Shown: positions 44,796 to 57,044 of the stretch, one piece after another
Position numbering within the stretch: position 1 is the stretch's first letter
How the letters are laid out: each line of letters starts with the position of its first letter
From: Halictus rubicundus
Lineage: Eukaryota; Arthropoda; Insecta; Hymenoptera; Halictidae
Length of the DNA: 64,000 nucleotides
Assembly (NCBI RefSeq): GCF_050948215.1
Contig: NC_135163.1
Location: forward strand, 3,596,001 to 3,660,000
Direction of reading: 5' to 3'
The notes under the pieces: model-generated
What the model was told of the DNA's origin: nothing
Databases searched by the model: none
The model's input: the letters and a program-made list of their open reading frames with translations, nothing else
Program-made: the position numbers and the translations under genes

Positions 44796-45903
44796 TCTCC
44801 TAGATTATATCAAGTAATGTTGTCAGTCAAAACTTATAGATTTATACAGGATGCATCTTTTACGTTGTATTAATTTTTTCGTACGACGGACGGTTTTTGG
44901 AATAAAGGGAAAACTAAAATTTTGTGTTGCCAATTCTGATAAATGAAGTGTACTTTGATTATAAGTGTATTTTTATTATCAATAAATGCGAGAAAATGTG
45001 TCTTAAAAGCGACAGAAATTGGTTACGATATTTTCTTGTTGACACCCGCGATTTTGCACTCTTGTTAGCGTCCCATTTTAACCCCCGTCATCAACAAATT
45101 CAATAGTACATACTCCTCTGCGTCCCTGAGCGGAAATTTCTGTTGGAACCTTTGATGTTCGCGTTTTCAAATTGGGTGACCCCGACTTTTCCACAGAGGA
45201 AGTCTTTTATTTGAAAATTGCTTAAAAAGCAGTTTGTAAGCGCCACAATTTCTATACGAGCTTTCCGGAGTAAAAAATTAAATCAGGCCATGGATAGTTA
45301 ACTCCACTTTTATGTTCTGAACACACTTCTAAGTATTAAAGGAAACTTGTTAAAAAAAAAAAGTATCAATCCTCACAGTTTCAAAAAAATGTAAGTAATA
45401 ATTAAACACGTTTGTTTTAGACTGCGAAAAAATACTTTGCGATTAAAGTTATTTCCTTCTGCATGCAATCAGTAAAAATCCACAACTTCATTAACCAAAA
45501 TGAGAAAAGTAATTAAAGGTGACAGAATTAGAGGTAAAGCACGACGTATATTCTCTTACCTGCTCGAAACCACTGTTCTTTCTTCGCCTACGAGGCAGCA
45601 CCGTTGTCACATCGAGTTATCTAATTAGGTCGAAGAGGATTGTTCCGGTTCCTTTTCGGCATCTCACTGTATGTATTCCTTGAGCTGCGCGACGTTACAG
45701 AGGGAACATTTCTCTTTCAGTGTTGAACATGTGGAGGGCTCAGAAGCCAATCAGTGTAAGCCCAATTTTCTCTGAAAATGACAATACGTATTCTGTATTC
45801 TATGAGCTCTTAAATACAAATTACAGAAATACCTCACATTCTGTAACATCATTAAATACAAAATGGTGTTCGTCAACTGATTTAACTCTGTATTCGATAG
45901 AAG
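44796..45903. other. AT-rich non-coding stretch
   Basis: No repeat ends, RNA gene or exon supported. Confidence 0.45.
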
Positions 45904-45905
45904 TA

Positions 45906-46100
45906 CAGCGATTTCTCTATATATGTCGTCAAGACCTGGATTATAAACGTCGCGGAATTATCCCCACTACCGTGGGGTAGGGGTCACGACGTTCGAGAGA
46001 CCTTGAACACTCAAAAGTGTAAACATAACACTGCTCGGGTACGTCTCCTGGACGATAAATGACGCTGGCCGTTTTGTTGACATATATCGAGAGTACACTG
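45906..46100 (+). mobile_element. CAGTG MITE, group A, intact
   Basis: TA, CAGCGATTTCTCT; right end GAGAGTACACTG, TA. 195 bp, L to R, with TACCGTGGGGTAGGGGTCACG, the same GTAGGGG variant as in the 173-bp array. Confidence 0.92.
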
Positions 46101-46134
46101 TACTCAGTATGTTACACAGTCATTCGTAATAATG

Positions 46135-46235
46135 TCTGGACACTCTTAAAAAGGAATAACTTTTTAATATCGGACCATACGACCTGCATTTGTTATTGAG
46201 AAATTGAAATAAAAAATCGTTCGTGCGAATATCTA
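46135..46235 (+). repeat. Dispersed relative of the 161-bp satellite
   Basis: CTGGACACTCTTAAAAAGG, ATAACTTTTTAATATCGG and ACCATACGACCTGCATTTG parallel the left flank of the MITE at 37181 and the start of the satellite units. It has no MITE at the corresponding TA. Confidence 0.6.
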
Positions 46236-47860
46236 AAAAAGCCCAGCGACGGTAGCATGCATAGGAAAATTTGTTCAAAATGATGACCTTGACAACATAT
46301 TTCAAGGTCATAGAAATTCGTGAGGAATCGCTAATCTGCATAGCTACATAATCTGCTTACCACTAATTCTATTCTAATTTCTCATTTCTTAATTAAAAAG
46401 TTATCGTTTTTTAAGGAGAATCTGAATGTTATTGCGAGTGACTGTACTTCAATTAGAGAAGCATTCGACGCTGCCCTTCATCACTGGCCGCGATTTTTTT
46501 CGCCGCGATGAAAATCCCAGTGAGCGAGTGCAGTGAAGAGAAAAAGAAAAAAACGAACGATTTTATAAATTTCCAAGAGCGCAAAGCGGTCAGCGATTCG
46601 CTTATCGCTGCGTGGATCAGTTAATTACACGACGAACTCGCAACCCGCAATACCTCGAACGATAATAAGCCGTGAGAATGATAACGTCGGCTCTGATTTT
46701 CGTTGAACCACTCATACATTATCGTTCGTCGAACTGCACGGGAAATCAACCGGCATTAATTATTAGAGAGAGATTCGCTCGCATATTTTCCAATACGTAC
46801 ACCGGCAACTCCCTTATCGTCCGAGGTGTTCACTATCAAGCGCGTGCGCACGCGGATCACACGGGGATACGCAATTAATGATACCGAGATTCGTTCCTGC
46901 TGAATGTTTCCCGTCGACCGCGTGAAATCGCCCCGGGAAGAATATCGAATTCATTGGCACGTCGCTGGGGAACAACCGAATGAAAATTGCCCACCCGGTG
47001 TATACCGGCTCCAAAAAGTACTGGCATATTAAGTGCCAAACAATCTTTGCGCCATTCACATAAACGTCGAAAATAAATGACGTATTGTACGCTGAGTACG
47101 TACCAACATGGCGACCCGTCAAAAACTACTGTATAACTTTTGAACGAGTGAACTCCGCGTTTTAAAAATTGCATTTTTGAAGTTTTCTCGTCAAAATCTA
47201 TATGATTACATAAAAAAAAGTACGACATATTTGGTCTCCGAAGCTGAAGTTTCGGGAGTAAATGCTTCGGGAGCTTCAAAATGAGTTCAAATTTCTTATT
47301 GTTGTATTTTGTTCCACGGAATTGTCATAGTTCAATTCTCACAATTTCAAGTACTTTTCGTATCCACTGTAGATTCTCCGAAATGACAACTGTACAAATA
47401 TGTTTGAACGTAATATGCGTATGTCAGGAATTTCATAAGGGACATTCGCACACACGATTTAACCAATTTCTCTCTGCCTGTCGGTTCGGGAAAGAAGATG
47501 AGCCTCGAGTCAGGAGAAAGAAACTCGTCACGAATGGAAGCACGGAATCGTAGGCTAGCAAGCCAGAAATAAATCTCCCCGGGCTGGAAATATGACCGGC
47601 CAGATATTGAGATCTAACGGACGAAGGGAGGAGGTTTTACGAGACAGCGGGACCCATCACTCAGGAAAGAGGATCGCGCCGCGATAATATCGTAATGCTT
47701 GGCGTGTGCGATGACCGCGGGGGGAGCACGACACAAAGTTGAAACGATATCTACAGTGGCCGAAATGTCTACAAAGTCATGTCTTCGTTCTCATAGATAT
47801 TTTTAATATATTTTTCCATTTTTCTTTGCTTTGTCACAGAACTGCTAAACGTGTTTATTA
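46236..47860. other. Non-coding stretch; no gene seen
   Basis: An inverted pair ATGACCTTGAC and TTCAAGGTCAT lies at about 46282-46313. The rest has no repeat end and no recognisable frame. Confidence 0.45.
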
Positions 47861-48072
47861 GCGGGCAAGGGTGCCCGCCGATGCCCGTGGGCTCAGCTAC
47901 GGGCAAGTGACTTAGCGGAGTGGGGGTAGACCATAGCACAGCCGTAGCTGACCACGTAGCTGTGACCTTGCGTTTTGTGACAAGACATACTGCATTGCCC
48001 GCAGGGGCGTGGCTTCGTGCCCGCCGGTCTGCGTATGCCCGGGGCAAGATGATCGCTGCCCGTACGGGCACA
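47861..48072. repeat. Cluster of TGCCCG/CGGGCA words
   Basis: At least eight TGCCCG or CGGGCA words occur in 212 bp, several as local hairpins (GCGGGCAAGGGTGCCCGC, GCCCGTACGGGC). No target duplication or terminal repeat is clear. It may be part of an unidentified element. Confidence 0.5.
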
Positions 48073-49316
48073 CGCTGAACAGCTTTATCGTATCTGGTCT
48101 TGTATTTACTCTGTTGACGCTCGGATGAAATATTTCCCAAAATACAATTGTCTTGATTTATACCAGAAATGGTAATTCGATAAATGGTATAACAAATTGC
48201 TCGTCAATTCGCCTAATACCAGTTGAATATTTTTCACGAAACACTACTCGCTTCTCTAACTCTTCAACGACAGAACCCGGGTCTATTTTGGCCCGGAGTA
48301 TTAATTCGTCATTGCCAACGCGATTGAATCGATCGAATGTCACAGAAAGACTAATCAATCCGCGAGAAATGTCTTCAAAAATGCGTTAAAAAAATTTGAT
48401 AAATAAAGCTGTGCACGCCCTCGAGCAACAATCGACTTAATATTCTACTCAACGCGACCGAGACCATTGAAATATTTAACAAAGACCGTGCAGTTTTATT
48501 TTCGTACACGGTTCCAGAGATGGAGTTAATTAGTTCCGGGGGAAGAGTAAACGGGGAAATGTTCAAGTCGACATTGGATTCTTCGATGTTCAGGAGTAAA
48601 TGCTGGACAATTTGTATTCCGGTTGCATCGGGCAACGTCGGATCGGGTCGGCGGCGCGGCTCACGTACCAAGGATTCGAATTGAAATCGATCGATCGATC
48701 GACCGGGAGATACGGATCGAGGACCTTGGGCGGCGTTATCGCGGAACCCTGCCATTTGTCACGACGTAAGCCGTGGGATGGGAGCTGGATCCTGAACCAC
48801 GTGCGGTGTTTCGCGAGATCTTGATGCTCGCAGATGAAATCAAACCGGCGCTGGATTACTCGAGACAGCCGGGGATCGTCCTTTTGATCCGTATTCCTTT
48901 AGCGACTCTCTCTGAATTTAACTAATTGGCGCGCGGTTCCGGCCGATGATGTTTGCTGTAATGGCGAACGCAATCGATTAAACCTTGTACTTAGTCAAAT
49001 TGCCATATGGTATGATCGTCGCTCATTACGTCGTCCCTTTGCGCCCGACTGCATGTCCGATTCGAAAATATTATAGTCCAAATAGATATAAACTTGATTT
49101 CCGGAGAAGATTCATCATGAATACCTTGGACACGGGCTTGCACGGATTTGTGAAATGCAACAATAATGCAAAATTATTAATGTGTATAATTCCTCCTGGG
49201 AAGCTTCCTAGGTGCTTGCACTGATGTCCCTCAATTTGAATATGATAAGGACATACGTCATTTTGTCTCGATAATATCACGCTAACTACTACACGAAGGA
49301 CATATAAAGGTCAATG
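48073..49316. other. Non-coding stretch; no gene seen
   Basis: No repeat ends. Frames on opposite strands at 48150-48820 overlap and have no domain. Confidence 0.4.
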
Positions 49317-49457
49317 CACACAATTTTCGATATATGTCAACAGCACGGGTGTTTTGTTTACACTCCTCGGTGTCCGAGGTCTTTCGGAGTTTCCCTCACG
49401 GAGCCCCCCGCGACGTATATCATCCAAACCTTGGCGACATATATAGAGAAATCACTG
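49317..49457 (-). mobile_element. CAGTG MITE group A, internally deleted
   Basis: The left end is worn (CACACAATTTTCGATATATG) and the right end GAGAAATCACTG is followed by TA. The central palindrome is deleted: CTCACGGAGCC passes straight to CCGCGACG. Confidence 0.85.
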
Positions 49458-51405
49458 TACATTCGTACGCAGAATTTGTTAGTCTATCGATTCACCCTAC
49501 AAAAGGTAGGCCCTTCCATTTAAAGAAAAACAATACTGTTCGTGAGATCTAGGAAAATATGACCTTCAGATGACCTTCATCCAGACTGTGGCCCTCCAAA
49601 CATAACGTAACTTTCTCTCCAAACATTTTTGTGTGTGTGTATAAACATGTACATTTACTCTGCAGTAATTTACTCTGATATACATGTATAAGCATTGTTT
49701 AGCAACGTATCTATGTTCAACGGTGGGTTGAACAGGCAAAATTTCAACACTGTTCGTCCTACATGGCGGACACAAAAATTAGTTTCACCTATCGTTGTGG
49801 AAAGAAATCGTCGATACACTGAATCGATTCGACACGGTGAAGTTGGAACCTTTCTTGAGATGTAAGGACGGGTCGTGGAGAAATTCCGTAGATTCATCGA
49901 TGAAACCTTAGAGAATAATCATAGCGTAACCACTAGAAGGCAACCGATACGAGGAGTCTTGGAACTGGGACAGAGTCTATAGCCTGTACACTGTACACCT
50001 TTATCTGTTCTCGCTCGAAGGCTTCGAACTTCGTGTTCACTGAACGTTTTTATCGGAACGCGGATTACGGTGCAAATATTCCTCTCGGAAACGTACTCAA
50101 AAATATCCAATTGATTTTTTAGAGATTTCCCTTCTTTGACATTTCAATGAATTTTGCAGATTTTAAGAGTCACCTTCAAAAATTAACTTTTAAGTCACCC
50201 TCTATACCGAGCAACTTTTATTCAAACGATTTTAGTCGAGCAATTTTTATTTTATATTTTTGACTGTTCTAGACCTTCAGAAAATCTAAAAAAATTCTGA
50301 AATACGCATTGGAGGCCCTATTTTAATGTATAATCGTGGGAATGTCAAATGTTTGAAGCACTAATGGGAAAAAATAAATATTGAAAAGAAATAAATTCAA
50401 GAGCGAATTTCACAGTGGACCCTGGTTGCCCGCGAAGGTTTAAAAAATATTTCACGGTGTCGAGATGAAACAGGCACCCTGTACAACAAATTCCGAAACT
50501 CACAGATCGTTACCTTATTTATTTCGAAAATTTCCTGAAAATGATCATCTTTTTTTAGCTTGCTGGACCGGAACCTCCTCTTAAATGAGACATACGACTT
50601 TTTTGAAAACGAAGGATATTTTTCTGTCTCCGGAAATGCTGCAGATTATTTTACAATTTCGGAGGACCAATTAATTCGCGCAAGTAATAATTCCCCGAAT
50701 TTCCGGGGCCCTCGATTTACTTGTCGGGCGAACCTTTCGGAGAGAATTAGACGGGGACAACTACAATTTCGGATCGTTCCATCATCAATCCCGAAATTTC
50801 GTACCGTCCGAATTTGTTAGCGTAGTTCCCGTTGCATCATTTTCAGATGAATTCTCCCGGCCAGTAATTGGACTACTTCTCGTTGGATCCGACAACGGAT
50901 TCCGCAACGGGTAGCCGATTGGCCGCTGCACCCGAGTTTCCTGACCGCAGCTTCCAACTGCACGGCCCGATAACGACGTCCGTGTCTTTTGACATAAATA
51001 CAAATTATCCGACCGCGTTGTTACGTTACTCGCGTAACACGAGGTCCCTTTTGCAGGCTGAACCGTGTGCCCTTCCGCAATTTTCAGAAACAAATACAAC
51101 AACACGCCCCTGCTCGTCGAACCTGTGCCACGGTTCCCGGGATACAGGTTGCACAAGCAAAACGGCAATTTCCTTGCGCGACTCCGGGAAATGAAAGAAA
51201 AATTAAGTGAAAACCACGAAGGAAGAAAGACTCCAGCGCGTAATTATAATTTAAGAACCGTACCTTGGCGCGTACACGGTACAACCACGTCATTATTCTT
51301 TCATCAAAGTCCCATAATTTTATTTAGGCTTGTCCCGAGTCACAACAAATCCTTCCCACGGCAAACCCGTCAACGAGTCCTTCAAAAGATCTCGAAAACG
51401 AGATA
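49458..51405. other. Non-coding stretch; no gene seen
   Basis: TTTTTTTAGCTTGC at 50550 resembles a 3-prime splice site ahead of an 86-codon frame (50560-50820) with no recognisable domain. Frames at 50785-51194 are open on both strands. No call. Confidence 0.4.
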
Positions 51406-51603
51406 TAGACTTTTCCCGATATATGTCGCAAATGCGTGGATGATAAAAGTCGCAGAGCTATCCCCACTACCGCGAGGGGGGCTCGTGTGTAAACATAATA
51501 CGAGTAGGGTATCACCTTCAGCGTGGATCAAAGAATAATAGTGTCTCCTGGGCGATTATGTTTCGAGAGACCCGTGTTGGTGACATATATCGCGAATTCA
51601 CTG
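51406..51603 (+). mobile_element. CAGTG MITE, A/B intermediate
   Basis: Worn left end TAGACTTTTCCCG, right end GCGAATTCACTG then TA. 198 bp. It has GATAAAAGTCGCAG (B-like) and an A-like R end. GTGGATCAAAGAATAATA is shared with the group B copies near 42.8 kb. Confidence 0.85.
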
Positions 51604-51605
51604 TA

Positions 51606-53455
51606 TCAAATTGTACACAACGAGGAAGCAATTATTCTCGAATATTTTTCACCGGAAACTTCGTATCGATATTTCTTATGCGTCACCGAATTCTTCGATC
51701 GGGACACCACTATGGTTAGGCTCGCATCCGGCGGGAGGAGGAACCGGAAACTCGCCGCGGACGCGGACTTTTATGACACTTCTGCGCGCACACTATATGT
51801 CTTCCGTTCGAGTGCTCGGAAAATCACGCGAGCCTGCAGGTGTAAAAATTTGAGTCGTCAGTGCTGTCCAGCCCGTTCGATCGTCGTGCGACGATCGTTC
51901 GTTAACGTAATTCAATAAACCGGATAACGGTCGAGAATTGAACGGACGAACGTGAACGCGAAAGCGCGCGCCTCGTCCTAATTCTCCGACGAAGCAATTC
52001 ACCAGGCGCGGCGCGTACGCGAAAGAAACAGCAGGCTGTATATAACCGCCATTTTTTTCTTCTTTCTCTCATATTTTCTGCTTTTCTTTTTTTCTTCTTC
52101 GTTGTTCCCGTCGCTGCTGTTGCGTCCGCGTTCCTCCTCCCGTTGGCGTTATAGCAAAATGGACGCGGTATTAACTTTTCAACAGTGTCCGGCACTCGAA
52201 AAAGTATGACTTTTCGGGATTCAAGGTGGCTCCGGGAGTGGGAGAACCGGAAACGCCGGAGAACGCGGGTTTCATGCGAGAAGTGTTCAACGTGTTCCGG
52301 GAAGCTCGCGAAAAATCTGGACGAGCATCTATCCGCCGGGAGATTTTGCAATTTACCGTGATTCTGGAATTCGTTCTGCTATTGTCGACGTTCTGTTTCT
52401 CGGTGGCGTGGCTCGAACGTGTACGTGTACGTATACAGGGTGGGACACCAGATATTGTCACCTTGATTTACGTCCTTACTATTATTGTTCACAGAGAGAA
52501 ATATTTGCCTGGTGATTAAATCGTTTCGAGAGTCTTATTAGTTTTTGTTTCAGGTGGACGCGTCAAGGACTTATGAAGGTCAACTTTGATTTTTCAAATG
52601 GAATCGATGCAGCTTTTTATTCTCCATAATAAGGTATTAACCTATGTCGAAAAATGATTAGTTTGGGAGTTATTTTAATTTGAAACTGATAACTCCTTAA
52701 GAATTTAGAAAAAATGTAACACCTAAACTACACGTGACAACATTGTATGTGCTAAGTTGACCATCCGGTTCAAAGCATTAATAAATAAGTAAAAATAAAT
52801 AATTGTATGGTCACGGTGTGAGAAGCAGTTAACAATGGAAAATGATGTTATCAGAGATTAAAAGAAAAATAGAAAACAAGCACCCGTTTGCGAACCGTCG
52901 GGGCTCAGTTTATTGCTGAAATCGACGAGCCTAATCGAGTTCAGAGAGAAATTCCGTTAGCCGGCGATCCTGAAATAGGAAAAGAAGCGTTAAAATTTTA
53001 CGACGGGATGCGGCTCGATCTTTTACCGAATTTTCCTCAATTCACAAACAGAATATGTGAGGTCACGAGGAAGGCGGAACGCAACGAGAAGTGCGCTTCA
53101 TATCCTATTCCCTTTTCTGTCCCTTTGATCCCTCGCGCAGGGTAACGCAATACTATCGCAGTTATGTATACGAAGAAAATGACTCGTCGCCTAAAACGTG
53201 CCCCGACGGGACAGGCATTCGGGTGCCAGGCGCAAAACGAAAATTTCCTTCTCACCCCTCAATCGCATTTCGACCGCATAGTTCACTGTTTCGCGAAGAA
53301 GGGAATATTATACTGCGCGATCACTGTACGAAGGAAAATCGTGGAAAATGGGCGAAGCAGTTCTTTCTAAACTAGTTCCAGAAGAATTTTATAACCACAA
53401 TCTTCCATCACAAGTTACATTTCTTCGAACCCAGTACGATTTATACATTATTAAT
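51606..53455. other. Non-coding stretch; no gene seen
   Basis: ATACAGGGTGGGACACC at 52433 is a probable end of an ACAGGG-type repeat with no partner found. The 51902-52351 minus-strand frame (149 codons) is Arg-rich and has no domain. Confidence 0.4.
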
Positions 53456-53625
53456 CGACGGTGGATCTTTGTGCTGAATAAAAATTGTCTAATTGCAACC
53501 AACCAAAGTAAAGTAAAAATTTGTTTCCCGTTTTAATGGACCTAATAGGCTAGGGAAATAATGTGACAATACTTTTACTGTTTTCCGTTTGGTACTAATT
53601 TGTTTTTACAAATCCGCAAATTTAT
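53456..53625 (+). mobile_element. GACTGCGGA-type TA MITE, degenerate
   Basis: GACGGTGGATCTTTGTGC, then AATAAAAATTGTC, parallels the left end of 35842. CAAATCCGCAAAT near 53610 parallels the right end. The interior GGACCTAATAGGC and AATAATGTGACAATA match the copy at 57945. Confidence 0.6.
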
Positions 53626-53704
53626 TTTAAGATTTCAGATAAAATCCCTAATTATTAATACTTCAAGTGATCCAGACCATCTTCTAGCACGTCTATAGCA
53701 CAAT

Positions 53705-53805
53705 TACTATATATATATGTTATGTATCTCTTTTTTAATATTCATTATGCTTTAAAAATAAGTATAATTAATATAGGCACAGTAATTGGGTCCCTTACTC
53801 TACAT
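53705..53805 (+). mobile_element. Partial copy of the GGGCACAGTAAT element
   Basis: ATGTTATGTATCTCTTTTTT, AATATTCATTATGCTTT and GCACAGTAATTGGGTCCC match the left part of 21551-21986 in reverse complement. Only one arm is recognised. Confidence 0.65.
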
Positions 53806-53809
53806 GGTC

Positions 53810-53871
53810 ACCGTTTCTTGCAACCGACACCAACAATTTTTATTTTGCACAAAGATCCTCAATCTAATAAC
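53810..53871 (-). mobile_element. End fragment of GACTGCGGA-type TA MITE
   Basis: CAACAATTTTTATTTTGCAC and AAAGATCCTCAATC then TA is a worn reverse-complement copy of the left terminus of 35842. Confidence 0.55.
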
Positions 53872-54523
53872 CGAAAAACGATGGTTGTTATCGCGAGAGC
53901 GGTATCGGAATTGGTAACGTAATAATTAGTTAATTTGTCTTTCGCCGCGCTGACACCAGGCGCTCACAAAATCAGTTTCCAGTGAGTTATGGTAACAATT
54001 TCTCACGGTTTGATTTGCACGTGTGCTCAATATCCGGCCGTTCGGCGACCGCAATTTACGACGACGGCGGGATGTTAACGAAACTTGGGTGTCTTTGCTT
54101 TGCCACCGTTCCCTATCCATCTCGGGCCGCGGTGCGCGCGGAAACTCGTCGATTCTTTTGATTTACCGTTCGCCGATAGCTTAGCTCGCGGAACTTTCGC
54201 GGAGCGCGTTCGCCGCGCGCGTTGATTAATAGGAAGACGCGGCCGGAAAACGCGCGGCAAAAACGCGGCAGGAGAATTTCGAACCGATCGACGCGGCGGC
54301 CTGTCGACCCGTGGAACTTATCCGCGGACGACAAAAACGCCCAATGGCCGAGCATCGAATGTATCGGTATCGAAACTAAAATACGACGGGACCGCAATTA
54401 ACGATCCTGAACGGAAGCACAACGACGAGAGGGGCGCCCCCGTTCAATACGAACAGTCGACCATTAGAATCGAATTCAGTGGCATTTCGTGAAAAAAGTC
54501 GGCTTTTTTCAAACAGATATATA
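53872..54523. other. CpG-rich non-coding stretch
   Basis: Dense CGCG sequence at 54030-54420 with frames open on the minus strand; no domain. Confidence 0.45.
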
Positions 54524-55535
54524 CTGCACTCTCGATATATGTCAAAAACACTGGTCGCTCCAACGACATGTATCGTCCAGGTGACATATACCCGTACCGT
54601 GTTATGTTTGCCGAGGCCTCTCGAGCTTCTAGAGCCCCCACGAGGTATACCCCGCGGTAGTGGGGATAATTCCGCGACGTTTATCATGTAGGCCTTGGCG
54701 ACATATATAGAGAAATCCCAGAATATTCAATCTATACACCCCGAGACTAATGGCGGCTCAAGTCAAGTGGAGAACCCGAGCGGTAAAAGTTTTGGGGCCC
54801 TCAAACTCAAGTTAAAAATAATTGCAAGAAAACTCTCATAAATTAAAAAAAAACAGATGCTGCAAAATTCGGGGGCTTATGGTATCCAGGGCCCCAATGC
54901 CCGCGACGTTTATCATGCAGGCCTTGGCGACATATGTAGAGAAATCCCAGGATATTCAATCCATACACCCCGCGACCAGTGGCGGCTCAAGTCAAGTGGA
55001 GACCCCGAGCGGTAATAATTTTGGGGCCCTGAAACTCAAGTTAAAAATAATTGCAAGAAAACTAAATTTAATTGTAAAAAACTCTCATAAATTAAAAAAA
55101 ATAAATGCTGAAAAATTCGGGGGCTTATGGTATCTCAGGGCCCCAATGCCCGCGACGTTTATCATGCAGGCCTTGGCGACATATGTAGAGAAATCCCAGG
55201 ATATTCAATCCATACACCCCGCAACCAGTGGCGGCTCAAGTCAAGTGGAGACCCCGAGCGGTACAAATTTTGGGGCCCTGAAACTCTAGTTAAAAATAAT
55301 TGCAAGAAAACTCTCATAAATTCAAAAAAATAAATGCTGCAAAATTCGGGGGCTTATGGTTTCCCAGGGCCCCACTGCCCACGACGTTTATCATGCAGGC
55401 TTTGGCGACATAAATAGAGAAATCCCAGGATATTCAATCCATACACCTCGCGTCCAGTAGTAAATTTCAAAAACTAAATGATGCAAAATTCGGGGGCTTG
55501 TGGTGTCCCAGGGGCCCAGGGGCCCACTGGCCGCG
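54524..55535 (-). repeat. CAGTG MITE whose L end plus flank is repeated four times
   Basis: A nearly complete R-to-L element starts after TA at 54524. Its L end (CGCGACGTTTATC at about 54673) stops at GAGAAATCCCA without CACTG. It is followed by unrelated flank: CATACACCCCG, CAGTGGCGGCTCAAGTC, TTTGGGGCCCTGAAACTC, CGGGGGCTTATGG. The CGACGTTTATCATG segment recurs at 54904, 55153 and 55382 (229, 249, 229 bp), each time with the same L end and flank. A 155-codon frame at 54822-55289 is a repeat translation. Confidence 0.9.
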
Positions 55536-55584
55536 AAGAAACTACATGTACAGTCCTCCACAGTAATATTCGGCAACTTTTGAT

Positions 55585-55690
55585 AGGACGATAACTTTTT
55601 AAATATCGAACCATTCGACTGGAATTTTTTTTTAAAGATAGATCAATTAGTTCACTGCATGACGTGAAAAAACATTTTTGAAAACATTTC
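55585..55690 (+). repeat. Dispersed relative of the 161-bp satellite
   Basis: ATATCGAACCATTCGACTGG, AGATCAATTAGTTCACTGC and ATGACGTGAAAAAACATTTT follow the same order as the satellite unit at 37.4 kb. Single copy, strongly diverged. Confidence 0.55.
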
Positions 55691-55705
55691 AATTGGTCGG
55701 AATTA

Positions 55706-56021
55706 CACCATAGCGCGATTCTACGCCCCCGATTTGGTCGAAAATGACGTAACACCTCCGCAAAATTGACCTTGAACATGATAAACAAGGTAAAAAAAAT
55801 CGAATTTTTAAAAAATCGTGTTCTACTGGTCACGGGGACCTGGACTAACTTTGTAAGAGGAACCCATAGGTCGCAACTCAACCGTTCCCTTAAAAAATTA
55901 TGTTTGTGTGAAAAATTTTGGTTTTCTTTCTACCTTGTTTTTCACGCTGAAGGTCAATTTTGCGGGGGTGTTTCTTATGTCATTTTCCACTAAATCGGGG
56001 GTGTAGAATCGCGCTATGATG
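55706..56021. mobile_element. Foldback element with about 100-bp arms
   Basis: The left arm CATAGCGCGATTCTACGCCC, GATTTGGTCGAAAATGACGT, CAAAATTGACCTTGAACATG is mirrored by GCTGAAGGTCAATTTTGCGG, TGTCATTTTCCAC, GTGTAGAATCGCGCTATG. No coding frame; no obvious target duplication. Confidence 0.8.
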
Positions 56022-56847
56022 TCCGCGACGTATAATTTTGTGACACCTTGTACGTAGTTCGCAGGTTTATTGTTTGATATTACCGAATTCCTGTGGCCAC
56101 CGATCAACGTGTTGAAGAGAGCCGCGAAGATGGGCCAGATAACTCGCGCCTTCCCGCATTTCTTTCGTACCGTTCCGGAACGAGGAAATAATGCGGCGTT
56201 TCCGAAATCGCCGACGGGAACAATGCGGCCCGCATCTCGCCAGCGTTCAGAATAAACTTTATCATTCTCTCCTGACCCGGTTTGTCGAGCGATTCCCCGG
56301 TAGGCTAGGTGCATCTGCGGTTATGACTCGCTCGCGGAGGAACAAAGCTCGCTAAGTACGTACTCTATCAAAGCTGCAGCGGCAACGGACACCATTGAAA
56401 CTGAATTTCTCTACCGAAACATGGTATTCCGTATCTGCGTGTACTCGGACTCGAATACCCGTCGCGCAATTATAATTCCGCCGTTTCCGTTTAGTAATCT
56501 GCGCCACTCGAGACCACGTGGTTCGTCGAACGTTTAATAGCTGCGCGAACGATCCTGCCGCGTCGAATGTGCGCACAACAACGCTTACGGGCCAGCATAA
56601 CCGTGGTAAGAATAATCGATACTTTAAAAATGATACATTGCGTCGGCAGGTTGGTGCGATCCTTCTGGAACACTCCACCAAAGATTTATTTGGACGCTCG
56701 TAAAAGGGATGGATTTACAGCTTGGAAAATGCAGTCGTGTTGCATAGTGGTAAACGATCATTGAAGCTCTAAACCAATTTTCGAAATTGCTGTCAGAAAT
56801 ATTCGGAAATCTACTGAACCAATTTCGGCAATATTGTGCCTAATGAT
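56022..56847. other. Non-coding stretch; no gene seen
   Basis: GACACCTTGTACG at 56041 may be a worn ACAGGG-type end. The open frames lack domains. Confidence 0.4.
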
Positions 56848-56849
56848 TA

Positions 56850-57044
56850 GACTGCGGACTTTATGCATTTATGACAAAAATAGCTAAGCAAAATTTAAAG
56901 CAGTGGACGTATTAAAAAGATTTAAGGTCACCGGCGTATTGGTTTTAGCTTAATAGAATAATTAAAAGAAGAAAGAAATTTTCGTTTCGCACCAGTGTCT
57001 TGCAATCGATGCAAATATTTTTTATTTTGCATAAAGATTCCTTT
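56850..57044 (-). mobile_element. GACTGCGGA-type TA MITE, uninterrupted
   Basis: TA then GACTGCGGACTTTATGC. The far end TTTTATTTTGCATAAAGATTC has lost its last bases. 195 bp. The interior AAAGCAGTGGACGTATTAAAA, GTATTGGTTTTAGCTTA and TTAA (56962-56965) is the unoccupied counterpart of 35842-36245. Confidence 0.85.

Noticed and set aside
50560..50820. 86-codon frame following a T-rich run and TAG, resembling a splice acceptor
   Set aside because: No recognisable domain, no matching donor, and no neighbouring exon.
54822..55289. 155-codon frame with internal peptide repeats
   Set aside because: It spans the MITE L-end array; the repeats in the peptide are the DNA tandem units.
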